Assembly: GCF_029983815.1 (NCBI RefSeq)
Contig: NZ_JASBYU010000030.1
Location: 1 to 10,396 of the forward strand
Source of the DNA: Lagierella sp.
Lineage (GTDB): Bacteria; Bacillota; Clostridia; Tissierellales; Peptoniphilaceae
Length of the DNA: 10,396 bases
Direction: 5' to 3'
The translations under genes and the position numbers were made by a program. The notes beneath the pieces were generated by a model. That model worked only from the letters and a program-made list of their open reading frames with translations, did no database searches and was not told the DNA's origin. How positions within the stretch are numbered: position 1 is the stretch's first letter; every line of letters begins with the position of its first letter. Of this stretch, positions 1 through 5,293 are shown piece after piece.

Positions 1-47
1 AACACAGGTTCATAAACGATGCTTTTTTAATGCCTTATTACAAGTTG

Positions 48-695
48 TTAATTTTCTTCAACTATATCATATATCTCCATAGGTCGGTCAACAATAAAAT
101 TTGCCTTTGCATTTATAAGTTCTTCCCTGCTGCCAAAACCATAGGTTACACCAATAGTTTTAAGTCCCCACTTAAGTCCGCCTTCAATGTCATAAAACCT
201 ATCTCCCACCATAAAGGAATTTTCTATGTCTATGGTGTAATTGTCTAGACAATGCTTTATAATGTCGTCCTTATAGATAAGGCTACCATCTAAGCTTGCT
301 CCAGCAATATAGTCAAAGTAACTATACAAGTCGAAATGCTTTAAGATTTCAATGGCAAAGACTTCAGGCTTAGAAGTTGCTAGAAGTATGTCGTGACCAT
401 TTTTCTTTAACTTTTCAAGAAGTTCTTCTATTGCATCATAGGGTCTATTTTCAAACTTACCCTTGTCACTATAGTAAACTCTATAGGTGTCTATGGCCCT
501 TTGTGTGTCGATGTCTGAAAAATTAAAGTGGGTTTTAAAGGAGTCTGATAGAGGTGGGCCAATAAAGCTGTTTAAAATATCCTCTTTATAGTCTAAAACG
601 TTCATTTGATTGAGCGCATATCTTATGGCGTTTTTAATCCCTTCTCCCGAATCTGTCAAAGTTCCATCTAGATCAAAAAGTATATATTTCTTCAT
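48..695 (-). CDS. HAD-superfamily phosphatase, phosphoglycolate phosphatase-like (Gph/COG0546 type)
   Basis: A 215-residue cytosolic hydrolase of the haloacid dehalogenase superfamily, subfamily IA, expected to remove phosphate from a small phosphorylated metabolite. Motif I is DLDGT with nucleophile Asp8 and general acid Asp10. Motif II is the ATSKP stretch around Thr107-Lys109. Lys142 is the likely motif III lysine. Motif IV is GDRFYDI, with Asp165 and Asp169 as Mg2+ ligands. A helical cap of about residues 15-85 lies between motifs I and II, as in phosphoglycolate phosphatase and PpaX. The length is normal and all catalytic residues are present. The start is supported by AGGAGG four bases upstream (700-705), which overlaps the stop codon of the ABC ATPase gene, so the gene should be the last cistron of the importer operon. 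The substrate cannot be read from sequence: phosphoglycolate, pyrophosphate or a nucleotide are all possible. No convincing terminator is visible in the 47 bases left downstream. Confidence 0.9.
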   Translation of the reverse strand: MKKYILFDLDGTLTDSGEGIKNAIRYALNQMNVLDYKEDILNSFIGPPLSDSFKTHFNFSDIDTQRAIDTYRVYYSDKGKFENRPYDAIEELLEKLKKNGHDILLATSKPEVFAIEILKHFDLYSYFDYIAGASLDGSLIYKDDIIKHCLDNYTIDIENSFMVGDRFYDIEGGLKWGLKTIGVTYGFGSREELINAKANFIVDRPMEIYDIVEEN

Positions 696-703
696 TCGTC
701 CTC

Positions 704-1444
704 CTAATTTATTATCCTTTGTAAAAACTCCTTGGTTCTATCAAATTTAGGATTTTCAAAGATATCCTCTGGAGATCCCTCTTCCAATATTATACCCTTG
801 TCCATAAAACAAACCCTATGGGAAACATCCCTTGCAAAGTCCATTTCATGGGTTACAACTGCCATGGTCATACCGGATTTTGCAAGATTTTCCATAACTT
901 CAAGCACTTCGCCTACAAGTTCCGGGTCCAAAGCGGAAGTTGGTTCATCAAATAAAAGGACTTCTGGCTTCATGGAAAGTGCTCTTGCAATGGCAGCTCT
1001 TTGTTTTTGTCCACCAGAAATCTGTGAAGGCTTTGCATCTTCCCTTTCCTTAAGTCCTACCATTTCCAAGTACTTCTTAGCGGTTTTTATAGCCTCTTTT
1101 TTATTTACCTTATTTACTTTTACTTGACCGATTACACAATTTTCTAAAATCGTCATATTTTCAAAAAGATTGAACTGTTGAAAGACCATTCCCACCTTAG
1201 AACGATACTTACATAGGTCAAACTTTGGCTTTAAGATTGACTCTCCATGGTATAAAATATCTCCGCCAGTAGGTTCTTCTAAAAGGTTAATACATCTTAA
1301 CATGGTGGATTTTCCCGAACCAGAAGGCCCGATTATAGAAACAACTTCTCCCTTTTTAATATCCAAATTAATGTCCTTTAAGACCTTAACTTCGCCAAAT
1401 TCCTTTTTTAAATGGGAAAGCTCTAAAATAATTTCATCATTCAT
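704..1444 (-). CDS. Polar amino acid ABC transporter ATP-binding protein (GlnQ/HisP family)
   Basis: The 246-residue nucleotide-binding subunit of an amino acid importer. It sits on the cytoplasmic face and powers uptake by ATP hydrolysis. All ABC motifs are visible: Walker A GPSGSGKS (39-46), Q-loop FQQFNLF (Gln89), signature ISGGQKQR (142-149), Walker B VLLFDE (162-167) followed by PTSALD, and the switch His199 in VTHE. The signature begins with Ile rather than the usual Leu, a mild variation. Length and motif spacing are those of the polar amino acid uptake (PAAT) family. The start codon abuts the stop of the permease gene without a spacer, and a nearly perfect SD AGGAGGTGG (1452-1460) lies inside the end of the permease gene, so the two are co-transcribed and probably made in fixed ratio. 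Substrate is set by the partner protein; glutamine, cystine, arginine or histidine are possible. Confidence 0.96.
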   Translation of the reverse strand: MNDEIILELSHLKKEFGEVKVLKDINLDIKKGEVVSIIGPSGSGKSTMLRCINLLEEPTGGDILYHGESILKPKFDLCKYRSKVGMVFQQFNLFENMTILENCVIGQVKVNKVNKKEAIKTAKKYLEMVGLKEREDAKPSQISGGQKQRAAIARALSMKPEVLLFDEPTSALDPELVGEVLEVMENLAKSGMTMAVVTHEMDFARDVSHRVCFMDKGIILEEGSPEDIFENPKFDRTKEFLQRIIN

Positions 1445-3034
1445 CTAATTTCCACCTCCTGTAACGGATTCTATCTTAAAGTTTTTAACCTTAAATAACC
1501 TATACTCTAAAAATCTTATAAGTCTTGTCATAGAGAAAGTTATTATAAAGTAGATTACCAATATTATAATATAGGTTTGAAAATACTTGTTGGTAGTACC
1601 AGAAACGGATCTTGAAACAAAGAATAGCTCTGTTACAGAAATTACAGATAGTACCGCCGTATCCTTTAAATTTACCACCAACTCGTTTCCTATGGACGGA
1701 ATGATATTTCTTACAGCTTGAGGAATAATTACATGTCTCATGGCCTGTCCATGGGTCATCCCCAAAGCCTTACACCCTTCCATTTGTCCTGGGTCAACGG
1801 AGTTGATTCCTCCACGAACTACTTCAGAAAGGTAGGCACCGGTGTTGATGGAAACCACCACAAAAGCAGTTACCATGGCGTTTGTCTCTATGTCAAAGAG
1901 ATAAGGAATTCCGTAGAAGATAAGAATTGCCTGCACCATCATAGGAGTTCCTCTAAAAATTTCCACATAGGCAGCAAGTATAAAATCTACTAGCTTTTTT
2001 AGAATATAACTTAACTTGTTTTCCTTTTTTACCCTAAGACTTCTAATTACAGCAACTATAAGTCCTATGAAAAATCCAATAGTTGTTGCGACTATGGCAA
2101 GGGCTAAAGTTACTCCTATTCCCTTTAAGAAAAGAAGCTTGTATTCCGACCAGATGTCCTTTACATCAGTCCAAAATCCGGTCTTTGCATCATCCCCAGA
2201 CTCTGTCTGAAGTAGGACCTTTTCTTCCATAATCTTCTCCCGTTCATCCTCGCCAATACCTTCGAGTACTTTATTTACCTTATCTGTTAAAGGAGTTTGT
2301 TTTCTAAGACCAACAGCAATAGAAGTGTCCTCGGCAGAAGTGTTAAACTTACCGCCTTCTTCAAACTCTACAAAGGTCAAGTCCTTGTCTGCTGTGGTTG
2401 CAGAAAGAGCTCCTGGTCTTTCAGACACATAGCCATCAATTTTTCCCGTCTTGGTATTTAATATCAAAGTTGAAAAGGAGTCTAGGGGATCCTGCTTGTC
2501 CACACCCTCTATCTGGTCGATGACCTCATAGTGAAAAGTGTTAAGCTGAGCAGATATCTTTGCTTTTTTAAAATCCGAAATGGATTTTGCCTTTTCAAAG
2601 GGACTATTCTTCTTTACCACAATCACCAAGTCGGAGCTATAATAATTTGTAGAAAAGTCTATTTCCTTTTTTCGCTCCTCAGTAGGGGACATTCCTGCAA
2701 TAATCCCGTCGATTTTTCCAGATTGTAGGGCAGGAATAAGTCCGTCCCACTCTATTTTTAAGATCTCCAACTTTAGTCCAAGTCCATCGGCAATCTTTTT
2801 TGCCATAGCCACATCATAGCCGTTGGCATATTCACCAGGACTATTGGAAATTGGGTATCCTCCATTTTTATCATCCACTTGGGTCCAATTGAAAGGCGCA
2901 TAATTAACTTCCATCCCCACTCTAAAGACGCCATCGGTAGTTACCTCGGCAGCTTTAGCAATATTGTGGAAAGAAGAAAGCACCATCAATATTCCCAAGA
3001 AGACAAGTTCTAGTCTTCTAATTATATTTTTCAT
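1445..3034 (-). CDS. Fused substrate-binding protein/permease of a polar amino acid ABC importer (GlnP-type)
   Basis: A 529-residue protein joining the receptor and membrane subunits of an amino acid importer. Residues 1-28 form a signal sequence with an AKA-A cleavage-like site; there is no lipobox cysteine. Residues about 33-275 are a family 3 solute-binding domain. Gly114, Ser116 and Arg121 match the Gly/Thr/Arg ligand contacts of E. coli GlnH, and Glu205 stands where the acidic residue binding the amino group is expected, so an alpha-amino acid ligand is likely. Residues about 298-510 are the permease with some five membrane segments. Its EAA-like coupling loop (about 419-439, EGCKALG to IIPQA) contacts the ATPase. 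The arrangement resembles lactic-acid-bacterial GlnP but with one binding domain. A functional unit would be two copies of this plus two ATPases. GGAGGAG lies four bases upstream of the chosen start. First gene of the minus-strand operon; the exact amino acid is unknown. Confidence 0.95.
   Translation of the reverse strand: MKNIIRRLELVFLGILMVLSSFHNIAKAAEVTTDGVFRVGMEVNYAPFNWTQVDDKNGGYPISNSPGEYANGYDVAMAKKIADGLGLKLEILKIEWDGLIPALQSGKIDGIIAGMSPTEERKKEIDFSTNYYSSDLVIVVKKNSPFEKAKSISDFKKAKISAQLNTFHYEVIDQIEGVDKQDPLDSFSTLILNTKTGKIDGYVSERPGALSATTADKDLTFVEFEEGGKFNTSAEDTSIAVGLRKQTPLTDKVNKVLEGIGEDEREKIMEEKVLLQTESGDDAKTGFWTDVKDIWSEYKLLFLKGIGVTLALAIVATTIGFFIGLIVAVIRSLRVKKENKLSYILKKLVDFILAAYVEIFRGTPMMVQAILIFYGIPYLFDIETNAMVTAFVVVSINTGAYLSEVVRGGINSVDPGQMEGCKALGMTHGQAMRHVIIPQAVRNIIPSIGNELVVNLKDTAVLSVISVTELFFVSRSVSGTTNKYFQTYIIILVIYFIITFSMTRLIRFLEYRLFKVKNFKIESVTGGGN
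1452..1460 (-). promoter_or_regulatory. Strong Shine-Dalgarno site for the ABC ATPase, inside the permease gene
   Basis: On the minus strand this reads AGGAGGTGG and ends seven bases before the ATPase start codon at 1444. It is nearly complementary to the 16S rRNA 3' end. It falls within the last codons of the permease gene, where those codons spell a Gly-Gly-Gly-Asn tail. Confidence 0.85.
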
Positions 3035-3063
3035 TTTCTCCTCCAGATTATAAAATTGGTACT

Positions 3064-3072
3064 ATTATAACA
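3064..3072 (-). promoter_or_regulatory. Extended -10 promoter of the amino acid importer operon
   Basis: The minus strand reads TGTTATAAT here, a perfect TGnTATAAT extended -10 box. No good -35 box is found 16-18 bases upstream (the region is T-rich), which is normal for extended -10 promoters. Transcription would begin near 3057, leaving a leader of about 22 bases before the start at 3034. That is too short for a riboswitch or T-box, so any control should come from a DNA-binding protein. Confidence 0.75.
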
Positions 3073-3125
3073 TAAAAGCGTAAAAAATAGATAAAAAGTG
3101 GCAAAATTGGACATATTAATTCCAG

Positions 3126-3137
3126 AAAATCGATTTT
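3126..3137. promoter_or_regulatory. 12-bp perfect palindrome between divergent promoters, possible operator
   Basis: AAAATCGATTTT is a perfect inverted repeat without spacer. It lies 13 bases upstream of the -35 box of the plus-strand promoter and some 50 bases upstream of the importer -10 box. The position suits a shared operator, but short AT-rich palindromes arise by chance in such DNA, so support is weak. Confidence 0.2.
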
Positions 3138-3150
3138 TAATCAATACTTC

Positions 3151-3178
3151 TTTACATTTTTCAAATCTAGTATATACT
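3151..3178 (+). promoter_or_regulatory. Promoter of the ECF S component/desulfidase operon
   Basis: TTTACA (3151-3156) and TATACT (3173-3178) are separated by 16 bases, each with one mismatch to the sigma-A consensus. Transcription would start near 3185, giving a leader of about 30 bases that holds only the SD site. This leaves no room for a riboswitch, unlike many vitamin-type ECF genes. Confidence 0.7.
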
Positions 3179-3215
3179 TTAATCAACCGGACAAAATTAA
3201 TAAAAGGAGAAAAAA

Positions 3216-3773
3216 ATGAATAACACTTCAAAAGTTTCAAGTACTAGAAAAATGGTGCTTTCTGCCATGTTCATAGTACTCAATATCGTACTTAGTATAG
3301 TTGTTGGAGCAATAAAAATACCACTGCTATTTTTAGACACCATGGGAACTGTCTTTGGAGCAGTATGGTTTGGTCCAATTTGGGGGATGATTATTGGAGG
3401 ACTTACCAATGTACTTCTAGCGGTAATGAAAAACCCTAAGGACTTGCCCTTTGCCCTCGTGAACATCGTAATAGGACTGGTAGTAGGTTTAATAGCCCGT
3501 AAATTTAAATTTGATTTGAAAACAGCCATCATTACAGGACTTATCCTAGCTGTAGTAGCTCCACTAATAGGAACCCCAATTGCCGTCTTTGTATATGGAG
3601 GACTAACAGGAGACTTTAACGATATATTCTTTACAGCTTTAAGACAAGGAGGAACTGAAATCTTTTCAGCAGCCTTTATTCCAAGGATAACTTCAAACAT
3701 AGTGGACAAGGTTCTAACCTGTGTACTAGTGGCTTTGACATTGCCTAAAATTAAAAAGGGGCTAGGCAGGTGA
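3216..3773 (+). CDS. Putative ECF transporter substrate-binding S component (CD3073-like family)
   Basis: A 185-residue integral membrane protein with about six hydrophobic segments (roughly 13-33, 36-51, 54-71, 79-95, 102-127 and 160-177). It looks like the substrate-capture subunit of an energy-coupling factor importer. The short charged N-terminus, the Gly-rich DTMGTVFGAVWFGP stretch (41-54) and the terminal NIVDK motif (161-165) before the last helix are typical of S components. The shared energizing module (EcfA, EcfA', EcfT) is not in the window and would be encoded elsewhere, as in group II ECF systems. SD AGGAG (3205-3209) sits six bases before the start. The stop codon overlaps the start of the next gene (TGATG), implying translational coupling to the TudS-related protein. 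From memory it resembles the clostridial family annotated CD3073; no substrate is established. The neighbour suggests a sulfur-containing compound, which is inference. Confidence 0.85.
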   Translation: MNNTSKVSSTRKMVLSAMFIVLNIVLSIVVGAIKIPLLFLDTMGTVFGAVWFGPIWGMIIGGLTNVLLAVMKNPKDLPFALVNIVIGLVVGLIARKFKFDLKTAIITGLILAVVAPLIGTPIAVFVYGGLTGDFNDIFFTALRQGGTEIFSAAFIPRITSNIVDKVLTCVLVALTLPKIKKGLGR

Positions 3774-4258
3774 TGGACCTAAGGAAGAAGAAAGTAGTTT
3801 TTCTTTCCCACTGCATATTAAATCAAAATACCGTAGTAGAACCCTTGGCAAGGGCTAAAGGAGGATTTAATAAGATAATCCAAGAGATATTAAAAGAAGA
3901 TATAGGAATTCATCAAATGCCCTGTCCGGAAAATGAATTTCTTGGCCTTGATAGAAATCCAATGACCTATGAAGAATATGATAAGTTAGAAGGATATAGA
4001 CATCAGTGCAAAAAAATTGCACAAAGAGTTTTAAAGTCTATCAAGGAATATTTAAAAAATGATTATGAGATTATAGGAATAATAGGCATACACCAAAGTC
4101 CAACTTGTTCAATAACAGGAAAGTCTGGAGTCTATATGGAAGAACTTTTAAAACAGCTAAAGGTAAATAATATAGAGCTGAGGACTATGGAAGTTTCTTC
4201 AGAATATGTAGAGGGAAAAGAGAATGATTTAAAAGAGCTTATAGAGTTTTTGTCATAA
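3773..4258 (+). CDS. TudS-related (DUF523-like) putative desulfidase (CD3072-like family)
   Basis: A 161-residue cytosolic protein related to DUF523/TudS, the thiouracil desulfidase family that uses a three-cysteine [4Fe-4S] cluster to pull sulfur off a thio-compound. Counting from the GTG at 3770, the presumed ligands are Cys15 (SHCILNQN), Cys52 (MPCPE) and Cys113 (SPTC); they match the SxC, CPE and SPxC motifs of the family, including Glu54 and Ser110. Cys80 is an additional cysteine. The N-terminal motif SHCILNQN differs from the SACLLG form of canonical members, so this is a distinct branch. There is no C-terminal DUF1722 domain. ATG 3773 is preferred because it overlaps the stop of the S component gene (TGATG); GTG at 3770 would add one residue. 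The SD is probably AAAAAGGGG (3753-3761). Coupling to a transporter suggests that its substrate is imported. Activity is inferred, not shown. Confidence 0.85.
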   Translation: MDLRKKKVVFLSHCILNQNTVVEPLARAKGGFNKIIQEILKEDIGIHQMPCPENEFLGLDRNPMTYEEYDKLEGYRHQCKKIAQRVLKSIKEYLKNDYEIIGIIGIHQSPTCSITGKSGVYMEELLKQLKVNNIELRTMEVSSEYVEGKENDLKELIEFLS

Positions 4259-4274
4259 CATTGATATTATTGGA

Positions 4275-4300
4275 ATCGACCACTTTTAGGAGTGGTCGAT
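4275..4300 (+). terminator. Strong stem-loop after the desulfidase gene, candidate terminator lacking a U-tract
   Basis: ATCGACCACT (4275-4284) pairs perfectly with AGTGGTCGAT (4291-4300) around a six-base loop, a ten-pair stem starting 16 bases after the stop codon. No T-run follows on either strand, so it is not a textbook intrinsic terminator. It may protect the mRNA 3' end, act with Rho, or be a protein site. The other sequence from 4301 to 4397 contains the promoter of the next gene. Confidence 0.4.
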
Positions 4301-4328
4301 ACTATTAATGAAAGCACCATGGAATTAT

Positions 4329-4357
4329 TTGATTAACTTACTTTTATCCATTAAAAT
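4329..4357 (+). promoter_or_regulatory. Promoter of the ANT(6)-like gene
   Basis: TTGATT (4329-4334) and TAAAAT (4352-4357) are spaced by exactly 17 bases. Four of six and five of six positions match the sigma-A consensus. Start of transcription would be near 4364, about 34 bases before the translation start. With the terminator at 5255-5284 this makes the ANT(6)-like gene a single-gene unit. Confidence 0.65.
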
Positions 4358-4384
4358 AGTGGTAGGTGTAATGAAATAAATTGC

Positions 4385-4390
4385 AAGGTG
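4385..4390 (+). promoter_or_regulatory. Shine-Dalgarno site that selects a TTG start
   Basis: AAGGTG lies seven bases before TTG at 4398. The first in-frame ATG (4416) has no SD at usable distance, which favours the TTG start. Confidence 0.6.
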
Positions 4391-4397
4391 TGATTTT

Positions 4398-5249
4398 TTG
4401 AATAGAGATAATTTAATGGGCACGCTAATGCGTATTGTCCTTGATAATAAAAACTTAACTGCCCTTTTGGAAACTGGAAGGAGAATGAACCTTTCTTTAA
4501 AGCAGGATAACATGCCAGACTATAAGATAATCATAGGGGTAAAGGATTTAAACGAAATAGGTTTACTTGAAACCTTTCAAGAATTGATTGAAAGTAGTAA
4601 GATTTTGCATAAGAAAAAGGGTCTTACCATGATGAACAACTACTTTGGAAATGTTCTCAGGTACATTGTCGTCTTGGAGGATATTACGAAAGTTGACTTT
4701 ACTTTTATGAAAAACACGGATTTACAGTCCTATATCAACATTGACAGTCTTTGTAAGGTTCACTTGGACAAGGAAAGTACTCTTGTTTCAAATGCCAAGA
4801 TTACAGATTCCAAGTATAGGCAGTTAAAGCCGACACAAAAGGAGTTTATATCCTGCTGCAATGAGTTCTTTATAAAGGCTATTTCAATAGCAAAGGCTCT
4901 TTATCGCTCGGATCCTTTTTATGCTTGTAACCTATTTGATGAACTTAGGTATCAACTAAATGTCATGACTACTTATTATATAGGTGCGAAATATGATTTT
5001 GCTGTAAACATTGGACCGCGTTTTAAGTCCTTTAAGACCTATTTGGAAAGGGAGCATTTTGAAAAGTTTATGGAAATCTTTCCGAAGCCTGAAAGTGAAT
5101 CGGTATGGGCGGCGCTTTTCAATGCGTGTATGCTCTTTAGAAGGGAAGGTCTGGAGGTTGCTGACATATTGGACTATGACTATCCTAAAATGGCAGACCG
5201 GGATATTATAAAGTTTATTAGGGAGATTTGGAACATTTCTATACGATAA
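4398..5249 (+). CDS. Aminoglycoside 6-adenylyltransferase (ANT(6)/AadE)-like protein with degenerate active site
   Basis: A 283-residue protein, close to the usual length, whose whole sequence aligns to streptomycin adenylyltransferases of the ANT(6) family. Matching landmarks are KVDFTF (Asp100, like KIDLTL), the KPTQKEFISCCNEFF block (144-158, like KPSAREYDDCCNEFW), the FDELRYQLNVM helix, IGPRFKSFKTYL (205-215) and SVWAALFNACMLFRR (235-249). The nucleotidyltransferase motif is altered: the usual GSR is GRR (27-29), and the usual DYD metal-binding pair is DYK, so Asp41 remains and the second aspartate is Lys43. Known family members need both aspartates for metal binding, so loss of adenylyl transfer or a changed role is likely. 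The reading frame is otherwise intact. TTG start with an AAGGTG SD; ATG 4416 is the alternative and keeps all motifs. It stands alone between its own promoter and a terminator. Resistance should not be assumed. Confidence 0.8.
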   Translation: MNRDNLMGTLMRIVLDNKNLTALLETGRRMNLSLKQDNMPDYKIIIGVKDLNEIGLLETFQELIESSKILHKKKGLTMMNNYFGNVLRYIVVLEDITKVDFTFMKNTDLQSYINIDSLCKVHLDKESTLVSNAKITDSKYRQLKPTQKEFISCCNEFFIKAISIAKALYRSDPFYACNLFDELRYQLNVMTTYYIGAKYDFAVNIGPRFKSFKTYLEREHFEKFMEIFPKPESESVWAALFNACMLFRREGLEVADILDYDYPKMADRDIIKFIREIWNISIR

Positions 5250-5254
5250 TTTAC

Positions 5255-5284
5255 AACCTTCAATGAAATATTTGAAGGTTTTTT
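5255..5284 (+). terminator. Intrinsic terminator after the ANT(6)-like gene
   Basis: AACCTTCAA (5255-5263) pairs perfectly with TTGAAGGTT (5272-5280) around an eight-base loop, and a run of six T (5279-5284) follows. It begins six bases after the stop codon. It acts on plus-strand transcripts only, as no T-run follows on the minus strand. It ends nine bases before the helicase start. Confidence 0.8.
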
Positions 5285-5290
5285 GGTGAT
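5285..5290 (+). promoter_or_regulatory. Offset Shine-Dalgarno (GGTGAT) of the helicase gene
   Basis: GGTGAT pairs with the 5' side of the anti-SD (the last bases of AAGGAGGTGATC). Three bases separate it from ATG 5294, which keeps the normal register although the GGAGG core is missing. It directly follows the terminator T-run. No other SD is available: GAAGG at 5274-5278 is 15 bases away and inside the stem. Confidence 0.5.
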
Positions 5291-5293
5291 AAT

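Noticed and set aside
1..47. Terminator downstream of the HAD phosphatase gene
   Set aside because: Only a short A/T run flanked by GC-poor sequence is seen; no stable stem forms on the minus strand, and the window ends.
732..1127. Open frame of 131 codons on the plus strand opposite the ABC ATPase
   Set aside because: The ATPase frame carries every ABC motif; the opposite frame has no SD, no promoter and no family resemblance.
3045..3215. Riboswitch or T-box in the intergenic region upstream of the transporter genes
   Set aside because: Predicted leaders are only about 22 and 30 bases long and show no conserved aptamer or terminator structure.
3197..3709. Open frame of 170 codons on the minus strand opposite the S component gene
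   Set aside because: It is antisense to a well-supported membrane protein with promoter and SD. Its translation is rich in Ser/Thr/Pro and Ile with no recognisable motif, as expected from the complement of hydrophobic codons.
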